Below the pieces are notes generated by a model, which made no database searches, was not told the origin of the DNA, and saw nothing but the letters and a program-made list of their open reading frames with translations. The position numbers were made by a program, and so were the translations under genes. Shown here piece by piece: positions 8,334 through 16,407 of a stretch of DNA of 64,000 bases; positions within the stretch are counted from its first letter, which is position 1, and each line of letters opens with the position of its first letter. The DNA is from an uncultured Sutterella sp. (GTDB taxonomy: Bacteria; Pseudomonadota; Gammaproteobacteria; Burkholderiales; Burkholderiaceae_F), in assembly GCA_958347955.1 (NCBI GenBank), contig CATVXH010000001.1, positions 268,168 to 332,167 on the forward strand, read 5' to 3'.

Positions 8334-9668
8334 ATGGATCTGATGTTAATTATTCAAATTATCGTCCTCTTGGCGTTCATCTTTATTGGTGTTCGCTTGG
8401 GCGGCATTGGTATCGGCTACGCCGGCGGTGTTGGCGTGCTGGTCTTGGGCTTGTGCTGCGGCATGACGCCGGGTGCGATTCCCTGGGATGTGATCTTGAT
8501 CATCATGTCCGTGATCGCCGCTATTTCTGCTATGCAGTTGGCTGGTGGTCTCGACTATTTGGTTCAAATCGCTGAAAATATTCTTCGTAGCAATCCGAAG
8601 TACATCAACTACTTGGCTCCGATCGTCACCTATGTTTTGACGATTTTTGCCGGTACGGGTCACACGGCTTTCTCCATGATCCCGGTTATCGTTGAAGTGG
8701 CTAAGGAACAAGGCATTAAGCCTGTTTGCCCGTTGTCTATCGCAGTGGTTTCTTCTCAAATCGCTATTACGGCTTCTCCGGTGTCCGCCGCTGTTATTTA
8801 CATGACTGGCGTTTTGGAACCGTTCGGCTGGAGCTACCCTGCCTTGCTCGGTATCTGGATTGTGACCACGTTCGCTGGCTGCATGGTTACCGCTTTTGTC
8901 ATGACCTTGATCCAAAACATGGATTTGAACAGTGACCCGGTTTACAAGGATCGTTTGGCTAAGGGTCTCGTGAAGGCTCCGCAAGGCGCTAGCCATCGCG
9001 AAATCTCCGCTTCCGCTAAGAAGTCTGTTTGGATCTTCTTGGTTGGCGTGATCGCTGTGGTGTTGTATGCCTCCGCTATTTCTCCTGCTGTCGGTATCGT
9101 CAGTCCGGTTATCGTTGGTCGTGACGCTGCCATTATGGGCATCATGTTGACGATCGGTACGTTGATCACCGTTATGTGCAAGATCAAGGTTGACGAAATC
9201 GCCTCTAGCTCTGTTTTCAAGAGCGGTATGGTTGCTTGCGTTTGCGTGTTGGGCGTTGCCTGGCTCGGTAACACTTTCGTCGCCGGTCACACGAAGGAAA
9301 TCACGGACTTCTCCGCTTCTACAGTGTCTGAATACCCGGCTCTGTTGGCTGTGATCTTCTTCTTCGCCGCTATGTTGTTGTACAGCCAAGCTGCTACCGC
9401 TAAGGCCATTACGCCGGCTGTGGTCGCCGCTTTGGGCATCAGCGCCGCTAACCCGGGCGACTCCTACATGTTGGTCGCTACGTTCGCCGCTGTGTCTGCT
9501 TTGTTCGTTCTCCCGACGTACCCGACGTTGTTGGGCGCTGTCCAGATGGACGACACCGGTACAACCCGCATCGGTAAGTTTGTGTTCAACCACGCCTTCT
9601 TCTTGCCTGGCGTGTTGGCCATCGTCTTCAGCGTTGTGTTCGGCTTCCTCGCTTGCAGCGTGTTCTAA
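8334..9668 (+). CDS. dcuA: Anaerobic C4-dicarboxylate transporter DcuA
   Basis: The 444-aa inner-membrane antiporter belongs to the DcuA/DcuB family. In enteric bacteria it exchanges aspartate or fumarate for succinate. The sequence tracks E. coli DcuA closely: GVRLGGIGIGYAGG at the N-terminus, IIMSVIAAISAMQ, ASPVSAAVIYM, LLYSQAATAKA, and MDDTGTTRIGKFVFNH near the C-terminus. These distinguish it from DcuB. I chose the ATG at 8334, preceded by a run of five Gs, over a longer frame starting at 8220 because it gives the family N-terminus. Codon bias matches frdAB-aspA. Confidence 0.93.
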   Translation: MDLMLIIQIIVLLAFIFIGVRLGGIGIGYAGGVGVLVLGLCCGMTPGAIPWDVILIIMSVIAAISAMQLAGGLDYLVQIAENILRSNPKYINYLAPIVTYVLTIFAGTGHTAFSMIPVIVEVAKEQGIKPVCPLSIAVVSSQIAITASPVSAAVIYMTGVLEPFGWSYPALLGIWIVTTFAGCMVTAFVMTLIQNMDLNSDPVYKDRLAKGLVKAPQGASHREISASAKKSVWIFLVGVIAVVLYASAISPAVGIVSPVIVGRDAAIMGIMLTIGTLITVMCKIKVDEIASSSVFKSGMVACVCVLGVAWLGNTFVAGHTKEITDFSASTVSEYPALLAVIFFFAAMLLYSQAATAKAITPAVVAALGISAANPGDSYMLVATFAAVSALFVLPTYPTLLGAVQMDDTGTTRIGKFVFNHAFFLPGVLAIVFSVVFGFLACSVF

Positions 9669-9722
9669 TCCGAAACTGTGCTGACGCATGAATCGGGTAC
9701 GTAAGTGCCCGATACAAAATTC

Positions 9723-9760
9723 AAAAACGGTAAATCACTTATTGTGGTTTACCGTTTTTT
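9723..9760 (+). terminator. Intrinsic terminator after dcuA
   Basis: AAAACGGTAAATCAC pairs with GTGGTTTACCGTTTT and is followed by a T run, 55 bp after the dcuA stop. A second weaker inverted repeat, CGGGTAC...GTGCCCG, lies just before it. Confidence 0.85.
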
Positions 9761-9925
9761 CGCAATATAGAACTTAAAAATTTGTGCGTTGAGCAGCCGA
9801 TTGCTTGGTTGTAAAAAACTGCTTTAAGCCAATTGTTACCTTCGAATGTCTATCCGCTGAATTAAAGTGGGATTTTTTAGTGTGGACCGTAACATCATAA
9901 GCTTCTGGTTAGTGGACTTGTTTTT

Positions 9926-12265
9926 TTATTGCAATTGTTTTGTTGATTTTGGTCTCACCAAAAGGATAATGATGCCAGTACTAAGAATTCCTAAGGCCAC
10001 GGTCAAACCGAATGATTTAATCGCTGGCGTTGAGCTCAATCCCACAAAGCAGAAGGCCAAACTGCATGAAAGAAATGCGAAAGTGGTAAGGCTAAAACTT
10101 AAATCCTCATTTTCTTCATTTGTGTAGTAAAGAAGAGCAATCGCAATGCCAATACCATAAATAACTACCATTGCCATGGCGGAAAATAAAGAAAATGACA
10201 TCCCAAACCATGCTGAAAGGGATACGGCACTGGTTACTCCCAGAAGAGAAGGAACTACAATGCGCCAAGATCTCAAACCGTAGTGAAAGAGGCTGACAGT
10301 TACTGAACTGACTACCGCCAGAACAAAGATTCCAATGAAGATGTATCGGTACTGTGCTAGAAACGTGTTAGCGTCACCGGTAATATCAACAAAGGTGACT
10401 CCAGCCAGGTGATCAGCCAGGCTGTACAAAATTTTCATTTGCCCTTCCGTCATGCCGGCGACTTGCACAATACTGCTGTAACCTTGCGGGACTTGAAGCC
10501 AGAGATGGCGAACAGAACGTGCCGAAGGGCTGTTTAGCCAATCTTCAAAGCGTACATCAAGTTGAATCGGATTGGGTTTTGCCAGATCATAACCCAAGAT
10601 ATCTGATAGAGGAGCGCGAACACGCTCAAACATTTCGTTGCGGAGTTTTTCAATATCGGCTTGACGTGTGTAAGAGGGAAACCACTTTGAAATGCATGTG
10701 GTTGTCATATCGGTTTTGTTAAGTCCTCTTTGTACAAATCCCAAACGTAACGCTTCTTCGCCCATTAAGACGTTTTCAGGATTGGAGGCGGTGACTATGA
10801 AAAAGCGATCGGTATTGGGAAGCGTAAGTAACTTATCCACCGCTCGTTCTTCCAATAGTAAATCGGAAGGAATATAAGTAAGATCCTGAATTTTTTGTGA
10901 AAAATGTATTTGGGCAAATCCGCCTGAAAAAATAATCAATATTGTAAGAACGATGGCTGTGTAATCAGTAGGTTTATCTTGCCAATGCTTCAGAGAGAAA
11001 CGAGGGAAAAAGCGACTGAAAGAGAGCATTTTTTTGCTAAAGTCGCTCTCGGCAATCGGGCCAGGATTAAAACTAGGAAAGATGAGTATCAAAGATATGG
11101 CGCAACCCAACAGTCCGGCGCTCATAAATACTGACATTTGTCTGACAGATGGCAACGGTATGAGATAAAGCAGAGTAAACGAAGCGCTGATGACACACAC
11201 AATCCAAAGAAGCGGCCTCATAATTCGGTCAAATACTCTAACCGGTGACAATAGGGAGTAGTGTCTATGGACAAGTAGGAAATACCCCACCAGCATGACC
11301 ACCAATCCCATGATCGCAGAGGTTGAGACAATGGCCCATAAGGAAATGGTGCCGAACAGGACTAAAACGGCAAAAGTTCCGGTTGTGTAGGCGGATAAAA
11401 CGCTGAATACGACTAATGTAGGAAAACGGTTGGAGGGTGACCAGCGTCGAATGAGTCCTCCCAGGAAAATGATGATGAACATCGCAATGCCGGAAAGCTC
11501 CAACAGGTGGGTATGTGCGGCCGCCGCGCCAACGTAAGGTTTTCCGTGAACAAGAACAGTGGCATTTGGGTCAATTTGACCACTTATTTGTTTGAGTGAT
11601 TCAATAGTGTTATTTAATGCCCAGGGTGATAGACCTTTTAAATTTTCAGGAACGTTGTAAACGAAAATTGCCCAAACACGGTTTCCCGCATAAAGTTTAA
11701 GCGTGTCGCCGCTTGAGACAACGGTGCTGGCAGGGAGTCTTTTTTTTGCCCACCGGTCAAAAAAGCCCAGAGGATCGTCAGCCTTAGGGATAAGACTGGC
11801 TTGCCCGACACCCGTCAAGCTTTCTAAGGCTCGAGCCAATAACTCGCTATCAGAAGAGGCAGAGACAGTATGTTGATCCACCAGATTCATCAGCCTGTTG
11901 GAAATGAGTCGGTAGAAAGAGAAATATTCACTAATTTCCAGCCCTTCCCAATTGACCTTTTTTAAAGAATCGGGCACTTTCCACAAAGCTTTTATTTTCA
12001 GGACATTGTCGTCAAAGGAAGCCGCGCTGTTTTCGGGGAAACCCACCATGAAAATCAAACGGTAATTGGCAATCGGCGCAAGGTTGTTTTGAGCGGCGAT
12101 TCTTGCGTCGTCGACTTGAATGATCGGGTACAGGTGAGATTGGTCGTAATCAATCCCATTTTTGAGAAGAAAATGGGCGTTAAATGTAAAAGCTAAAATT
12201 AAAGCGAATGCCCAGGTAACAGCCAACAGCTGCCACGATGCAAGAACGATTTTACGGATTGGCAA
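9926..12265 (-). CDS. MMPL/RND-superfamily inner-membrane exporter
   Basis: The 779-aa protein has an N-terminal membrane segment, a large periplasmic loop (about residues 35-255), a block of about five transmembrane helices, a second periplasmic loop (about 435-610) and a final helix block. This is the duplicated RND/MMPL layout. It resembles the exporters found in aryl-polyene and related lipid-pigment clusters, which may move a lipid-linked product across the inner membrane. Its start overlaps the end of the LolA-like gene by 14 bp, so the two are translationally coupled. No acyl carrier protein, ketosynthase or other partner of such clusters is nearby. Substrate unknown. Confidence 0.75.
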   Translation of the reverse strand: MPIRKIVLASWQLLAVTWAFALILAFTFNAHFLLKNGIDYDQSHLYPIIQVDDARIAAQNNLAPIANYRLIFMVGFPENSAASFDDNVLKIKALWKVPDSLKKVNWEGLEISEYFSFYRLISNRLMNLVDQHTVSASSDSELLARALESLTGVGQASLIPKADDPLGFFDRWAKKRLPASTVVSSGDTLKLYAGNRVWAIFVYNVPENLKGLSPWALNNTIESLKQISGQIDPNATVLVHGKPYVGAAAAHTHLLELSGIAMFIIIFLGGLIRRWSPSNRFPTLVVFSVLSAYTTGTFAVLVLFGTISLWAIVSTSAIMGLVVMLVGYFLLVHRHYSLLSPVRVFDRIMRPLLWIVCVISASFTLLYLIPLPSVRQMSVFMSAGLLGCAISLILIFPSFNPGPIAESDFSKKMLSFSRFFPRFSLKHWQDKPTDYTAIVLTILIIFSGGFAQIHFSQKIQDLTYIPSDLLLEERAVDKLLTLPNTDRFFIVTASNPENVLMGEEALRLGFVQRGLNKTDMTTTCISKWFPSYTRQADIEKLRNEMFERVRAPLSDILGYDLAKPNPIQLDVRFEDWLNSPSARSVRHLWLQVPQGYSSIVQVAGMTEGQMKILYSLADHLAGVTFVDITGDANTFLAQYRYIFIGIFVLAVVSSVTVSLFHYGLRSWRIVVPSLLGVTSAVSLSAWFGMSFSLFSAMAMVVIYGIGIAIALLYYTNEENEDLSFSLTTFAFLSCSLAFCFVGLSSTPAIKSFGLTVALGILSTGIIILLVRPKSTKQLQ

Positions 12266-12869
12266 GTTCGTTCTCCTGGCGAGTTGAAGACATATTGGAG
12301 AAAGTCACATTTCGGATGGTTACGGTGATGATATCGTCGGAAAAATTTTCGACCACAATTTTTTCCGGAATGTTTTTCCCAGTCACAAGTACATGTTTGA
12401 TAATGCTGGCCGTCATGTTACTTTTAGGATAAAAATTCATTTGCCAGCCATCAGGATTGTTTTGCGTAAATATTTGGAAGTCGAGTTCAAGCGAGGTCAT
12501 ATCAGCCGAAAGCAACCCTGAAAGAATTCGATTGACAATGTTAGTGTTGGACGCGGAGGTGTTTTCTATACGTTTCCCGTTTAGATGAATATAGGTTTTG
12601 ACACTTTGATCAGTGTAAACAGTGGTAGTGCTGATTGGTTTTTCTGTTTTCCACAACAAGACGTCATCGTTCCAAAAGATAAAAAAACCTTCACACTGAA
12701 ATGTTTTAGGAACAGACACAAGTTTTTCAGTTTGCGTGAATTCACCCTCAACAACTGCGGCGCGCTGTATCCTTGCGGCAATGTCAGAAACCGAGGCCAC
12801 TGAGCAGGTGGCCGCGGTTAACGCAAGCGTCGTAAAAACAGACAGAGCTAAAAAACGCAACAGGGACAT
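12252..12869 (-). CDS. LolA-like periplasmic lipid/lipoprotein carrier
   Basis: The 205-aa protein has an N-terminal signal peptide (LALSVFTTLALTAATCSVAS). The mature part resembles LolA-type carriers: EGEFTQTEKL followed by GFFIFWNDDVLLWKTEKP, the strand pattern of the LolA half-barrel. It is the divergent form that pairs with MMPL exporters rather than the essential LolA of lipoprotein sorting, which normally lies next to ftsK. It overlaps the MMPL gene downstream. Inferred role: accept a hydrophobic cargo from the exporter in the periplasm. Confidence 0.7.
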   Translation of the reverse strand: MSLLRFLALSVFTTLALTAATCSVASVSDIAARIQRAAVVEGEFTQTEKLVSVPKTFQCEGFFIFWNDDVLLWKTEKPISTTTVYTDQSVKTYIHLNGKRIENTSASNTNIVNRILSGLLSADMTSLELDFQIFTQNNPDGWQMNFYPKSNMTASIIKHVLVTGKNIPEKIVVENFSDDIITVTIRNVTFSNMSSTRQENELANP

Positions 12870-12913
12870 ATCAACGCAGATGATGAAATACGGTTACATT
12901 TTAGCGAGCGGCG

Positions 12914-12950
12914 TAAAAAATAGCCCGAACTCTTGAAGAGGAATCGGGCC
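12914..12950 (-). terminator. Intrinsic terminator after the coiled-coil protein gene
   Basis: Read on the minus strand, GCCCGA and TCGGGC enclose a nested CTCTT/AAGAG stem and are followed by TATTTTTT. It separates the two small envelope genes from the LolA/MMPL pair. Confidence 0.75.
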
Positions 12951-12979
12951 TAGATTACTGTAAAACTGACGTTAAAAAG

Positions 12980-13426
12980 CTACTGTACAGTTCGTGTTTT
13001 GCTACGAGTCGCATCCAAGTCTGCTTGTACAAACTCATCGGCACGATTGGCTTTAGCTTCAATCATTTTCTTTTGCAGGTCAATCTGAGCCTTTTTCAAT
13101 TCAATGTCCAGCCGTTTGGATTCAAGCTCCAGCTCTCTGGCCTGGTCGTCATAGGCCTGAAGTTTCTTTTGCCGGTCTGCCTTTGCTTTTTGCTCCGCAG
13201 CGCGGGCCTTAGCACGGGCTTGATCTGCGCGTTTTTGAATATCTGCGGCCTTTTTCTCCGCGGCGACCCTTTCCTGTTCTTTGGCTGCGTCGAGAGCTTG
13301 AATTTCAAGCTCTGCCTGGCGGATTCTGGCGATTTGTTCATCCATTGACATGCCGCCAACCTGTGCCTGCGCCGCAGGCGCAACGAGCAGCACGGCAGCA
13401 AGAGCGACTAAACCATTTTTAAACAT
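12980..13426 (-). CDS. Small secreted coiled-coil protein, function unknown
   Basis: The 148-aa protein starts with a clear signal peptide ending AAQAQ, so it is predicted periplasmic. Nearly the whole mature part (about residues 30-140) is a charged, alanine/lysine/glutamate-rich coiled coil without cysteines. I do not recognise a named family with confidence. It lies 14 bp downstream of a glycine-zipper lipoprotein gene and is probably co-transcribed with it, suggesting a joint envelope role. Confidence 0.7.
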   Translation of the reverse strand: MFKNGLVALAAVLLVAPAAQAQVGGMSMDEQIARIRQAELEIQALDAAKEQERVAAEKKAADIQKRADQARAKARAAEQKAKADRQKKLQAYDDQARELELESKRLDIELKKAQIDLQKKMIEAKANRADEFVQADLDATRSKTRTVQ

Positions 13427-13440
13427 TTACACCTCCTTGT

Positions 13441-13950
13441 TTATTCACCGCAACCGCCGGGGTTATTCGGTTGAATACGAGTTTCTGTCGGCGTGGTCGA
13501 AATCATGACGGCTAGGCCCGGTTTAAATTCACAAACGCGACCGACTTGAGCAGAGTTGTACAGTTTATTGTTATAGCGGAAGGTGAGTTGAACACCGTCA
13601 ACATAGTTAGTCCTGTCACCGGCCACCGCACCGCCCGCTAAATTGCCGATAGCGCCGCCGGCTAAGCCACCAAGCACGCGACCCGTGGTGTCATGATTAT
13701 TGTGACTGCCGATCGCCACACCAGCTATGGCGCCTAAAACTGTGCCGATTGTCTTGGCATCGGATCGGTTATCAGTATTTGAAACGGCCACCTTTGCGGT
13801 ACCGATAGAGAGAATTTCCACCGTGCGAACTTGTTGAGCTTGATTTACAGCTGAGGCAGCATATGTATCCGAACGATAATAGCGGCCATCATTGGCGCAA
13901 CCGGCTAACACCAGCGAGGCGACTGCAACGGCAAGAGCTAATTTTTTCAT
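13441..13950 (-). CDS. Outer-membrane lipoprotein with glycine-zipper domain
   Basis: The 169-aa protein has a lipoprotein signal peptide with lipobox LAGC (cysteine at residue 18). Residues 70-110 form a glycine zipper (GTVLGAIAGVAIG, GGLAGGAIGNLAGGAVAG) of the two-helix SlyB/Pcp-like type that packs in membranes. The C-terminal part is a small, probably beta-rich domain with two cysteines. SlyB-like proteins stabilise the outer membrane in other bacteria, but the function here is unproven. The coiled-coil gene follows 14 bp later. Confidence 0.8.
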   Translation of the reverse strand: MKKLALAVAVASLVLAGCANDGRYYRSDTYAASAVNQAQQVRTVEILSIGTAKVAVSNTDNRSDAKTIGTVLGAIAGVAIGSHNNHDTTGRVLGGLAGGAIGNLAGGAVAGDRTNYVDGVQLTFRYNNKLYNSAQVGRVCEFKPGLAVMISTTPTETRIQPNNPGGCGE

Positions 13951-14083
13951 AAAAACACCCGATTGAAATTAGAATTATTTTTAACGGCATTTTCACTTTA
14001 GCGCAATTTGCTTTCAACTGCACGAAAGTAGTTGGACTAAAATACAACGATTAGAAAAAAATGTAACTTTACGGAATCGGTTT

Positions 14084-14623
14084 ATGCAGAACATGACTGT
14101 CAACACTGATGAAGATGATGAAGAAGTGGGGCTGCCTGCTTTGCCGCACGGCACAAAAAATTACATGACTCCACAGTGCTATCGCCGAATGCTAGAAGAG
14201 CGGGAACATCTTGTGCGTGTGGAGCGTCCAGAAATGGCTCAAGTCGTTGCATGGGCGGCGAGCAATGGAGACCGAAGTGAAAACGGTGACTATCTTTATG
14301 GGAAACGGCGTCTAAGAGAGATTGACCGACGCATTCGCTTTCTCAGTAAACGCATTGACAGCGCAGAGGTTGTCGACCCATCCACTCGACCGGCAACCGA
14401 TCAAATCTTTTTTGGCGCGACCGTTACTTATGAAGACGAAGAGGGGAAGGAACATACCATACGCATCGTAGGGATTGACGAAGCGGATGCGAGTGTGGGA
14501 GATGTGAGTTGGATAAGTCCGATTGCACGTGTGTTTTTGAAAGCTCACGAAGGGGACACTGTCGCGCTACCAACTCCAACAGGAGTACATCATCTGGAAA
14601 TCGTCGAGGTTAAGTATTGTTGA
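14084..14623 (+). CDS. greB: Transcription elongation factor GreB
   Basis: The 179-aa protein has the Gre architecture: an N-terminal coiled coil carrying the acidic tip GDRSENGDY, then a C-terminal FKBP-like domain ending in an EGDTVALPTP-type strand. KRRLREIDRRIRFLSKRI is characteristic of GreB rather than GreA. The factor stimulates transcript cleavage in backtracked RNA polymerase. An acidic leader of about 15 residues (DEDDEE) is unusual; a second ATG at 14093 could also be the start. Confidence 0.92.
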   Translation: MQNMTVNTDEDDEEVGLPALPHGTKNYMTPQCYRRMLEEREHLVRVERPEMAQVVAWAASNGDRSENGDYLYGKRRLREIDRRIRFLSKRIDSAEVVDPSTRPATDQIFFGATVTYEDEEGKEHTIRIVGIDEADASVGDVSWISPIARVFLKAHEGDTVALPTPTGVHHLEIVEVKYC

Positions 14624-14641
14624 TTTTTTTTGAAAAACCCC

Positions 14642-14669
14642 TTGCTTTTTCCTAAATGGATCTATAAAA
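14642..14669 (+). promoter_or_regulatory. Likely promoter of the tRNA-Ala/tRNA-Glu unit
   Basis: TTGCTT at 14642-14647 and TATAAA at 14663-14668 are 15-16 bp apart and lie just upstream of the first tRNA. No other promoter is visible between the two tRNA genes, so they are probably transcribed together. Confidence 0.55.
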
Positions 14670-14684
14670 TGCACAATCTCTTTC

Positions 14685-14760
14685 GGGGGTATAGCTCAGT
14701 TGGTAGAGCACTTGCATGGCATGCAAGGGGTCAGCGGTTCGAATCCGCTTACCTCCACCA
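14685..14760 (+). tRNA. tRNA-Ala(GGC)
   Basis: The 76-nt cloverleaf includes an encoded CCA. The acceptor is GGGGGTA/TACCTCC, the anticodon loop lies between CTTGCA and TGCAAG with anticodon GGC, and the T loop is GGTTCGAATC. Confidence 0.97.
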
Positions 14761-14772
14761 AAATTAGATTGC

Positions 14773-14848
14773 GTCTCCATCGTCTAGAGGCCTAGGACAC
14801 GACCCTTTCACGGTCGGTACCGGGGTTCGAATCCCCGTGGGGACGCCA
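14773..14848 (+). tRNA. tRNA-Glu(TTC)
   Basis: The 76-nt cloverleaf has an encoded CCA, acceptor GTCTCCA/TGGGGAC, anticodon loop CTTTCAC (anticodon TTC) and T arm GGGGTTCGAATCCCC. It lies 12 bp after tRNA-Ala. Confidence 0.97.
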
Positions 14849-14856
14849 ACTCTTAC

Positions 14857-14884
14857 AAAGCAACCAGTGACGGTTGCTTTTTTG
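14857..14884 (+). terminator. Intrinsic terminator after tRNA-Glu
   Basis: AAAGCAACC-agtgac-GGTTGCTTTTTT forms a perfect stem with a T run, directly after the tRNA pair. Confidence 0.88.
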
Positions 14885-14889
14885 TTATC

Positions 14890-14917
14890 TAAAAAAGAAC
14901 CGCCCGAAGGCGGTTCT
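14890..14917 (-). terminator. Intrinsic terminator after the first NSS transporter gene
   Basis: On the minus strand AGAACCGCC-ttcg-GGCGGTTCT is followed by six Ts, 5 bp beyond the stop of the NSS gene. Confidence 0.88.
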
Positions 14918-14922
14918 GAGAT

Positions 14923-16251
14923 TTAGATACTTCGTGCGACAACGATGATAATCACAATCGGTGAAACGATACCGATCCCCAGACGCAGAGCAGTTAACGC
15001 CCATGTTTGAAGCGGACAAGAGGCGGTAAGTTGCTTACGTGTTTCAGGCCAGTTAACCCACGCAGACACAATTGCTAGACCCAGGGCTGTGAGCGGCATG
15101 CCGACGTTGCTGGTGAGGTAATCAAGCAAATCAAAAACTGTTTTGCCGAAAATCTTGAAATCAGCGAGAGGTCCGAAAGACATAGTGCAGAATACGCCGA
15201 TCACCATAATCGAGATGAATGCAATCGGCACCGATGTGCGACGGGAAATATGTAAGTCTCCCATAGCGGCAACCACCGCTTCGAAAATACTGACGGAGCT
15301 GGTAATGGCCGCCACAATCAGACAAATATAAAAAAGCACCGCAAAGAACGTGCCAAAGGGCATGTGCGCAAAGACAGCCGGCATGGTTACGAAGGTTAAG
15401 CCGGGGCCAGCAGTCGGTTCAAGACCAAATGCAAATACAGGGGGCATAACCATCAGACCGCCTAACAGAGCCGCCAGGATTCCTAAAAACGCAACCCAGG
15501 CGGTTGATTGAGGAAGGTTGGCGTCTTCAGAAAGATAAGAAGCGTAAACAATTAAAGTGCCGGCGCCGACGGAAAGCGAGAAGAAGCAAAAACCCATGGC
15601 ATTGAAAAGGGAGTCGGCATTGAATTGCTCCCAGTTGAAGCTGAACATGAATTCCACGCCCTGCCAAGCCCCGGGTAATGTCAGACCTCGGATGATAAGC
15701 ACAATCATGAGGATGAACAACGTGGGCATCAGATATTTGGCTAAGCGTTCAATGCCGGCCTGAACACCAAAGATAACAACACCTGCAGTCATCGCCATGA
15801 AGACGATTTGATAGAAAATGCCAAGCACGGGATCACTTGAGAAATTGCTAAAGTGCGTCCCTAATTGAGACAAATCCGTGATAATGCCGTTGCCCATTGC
15901 GGCGTCGACCGCATAAGCGACGCACCATCCGCCGATCGTCGAGTAAAAAGTGAGAATTAAGAATCCGGTTGCAATGCCGACAGTGCCGAAAATACCCCAA
16001 AACTTTGATTTTCCGAATCGGATCATGCTGTTAATGGAAGCGGCTCGGCCGGCGCGCCCAACCACCATTTCAGCTAAAAGCAAAAAGATACCCAATGTAA
16101 AACAAAAAAGGATATAGGGGATGATAAAAGCAGAACCGCCGTTGGTGCCGGCCATGTAGGGGAATTTCCAGATGGCGCCTAAGCCGACGGCTGCGCCAGC
16201 ACTGGCGAGAATGAAGCCTAAGCGCGAAGTCCATAAGTCGCGTGTAGCCAT
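14923..16251 (-). CDS. NSS-family Na+-dependent amino-acid symporter (copy 1 of 4)
   Basis: The 442-aa inner-membrane protein belongs to the neurotransmitter:sodium symporter family (LeuT fold). The TM1 signature LGFILASAGAAVGLGAIWKFPY begins at about residue 10 and contains the unwound, Na+-binding stretch. GPGLTFVTMPAVFAHMP and the following SSVSIFEA belong to TM7-TM8. Length suggests 11 helices as in bacterial Tyt1. I chose the ATG at 16249-16251 because AAAGG precedes it and homologues start alike. Substrate cannot be read from sequence; characterised bacterial members carry leucine, tyrosine or tryptophan. First of four tandem paralogues. Confidence 0.88.
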   Translation of the reverse strand: MATRDLWTSRLGFILASAGAAVGLGAIWKFPYMAGTNGGSAFIIPYILFCFTLGIFLLLAEMVVGRAGRAASINSMIRFGKSKFWGIFGTVGIATGFLILTFYSTIGGWCVAYAVDAAMGNGIITDLSQLGTHFSNFSSDPVLGIFYQIVFMAMTAGVVIFGVQAGIERLAKYLMPTLFILMIVLIIRGLTLPGAWQGVEFMFSFNWEQFNADSLFNAMGFCFFSLSVGAGTLIVYASYLSEDANLPQSTAWVAFLGILAALLGGLMVMPPVFAFGLEPTAGPGLTFVTMPAVFAHMPFGTFFAVLFYICLIVAAITSSVSIFEAVVAAMGDLHISRRTSVPIAFISIMVIGVFCTMSFGPLADFKIFGKTVFDLLDYLTSNVGMPLTALGLAIVSAWVNWPETRKQLTASCPLQTWALTALRLGIGIVSPIVIIIVVARSI

Positions 16252-16362
16252 AAGATTACCTTTTATACTCAAAAGAGAGAAAGCTTATTCTTATCAAAGC
16301 GGTCTTTTTCCGGGGACGCTTTCGAAACACATCGGAAAAAGAGATTTGGATCTTTCTTCGCA

Positions 16363-16393
16363 AGGGGAAGGATACGAATAACTTCCTTCCCCT
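16363..16393 (-). terminator. Hairpin after the second NSS gene
   Basis: AGGGGAAGGA and TCCTTCCCCT form a perfect 10-bp stem 14 bp downstream of the NSS copy 2 stop. A T-tract is lacking, so termination strength is uncertain. Confidence 0.5.
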
Positions 16394-16407
16394 CAAAAGC
16401 GAGGAAT

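Noticed and set aside
6736..9689. Long antisense frames of 463 and 447 aa opposite aspA and dcuA
   Set aside because: Same cause as for frdA: biased codons leave the opposite strand open. The sense frames are unmistakable AspA and DcuA.
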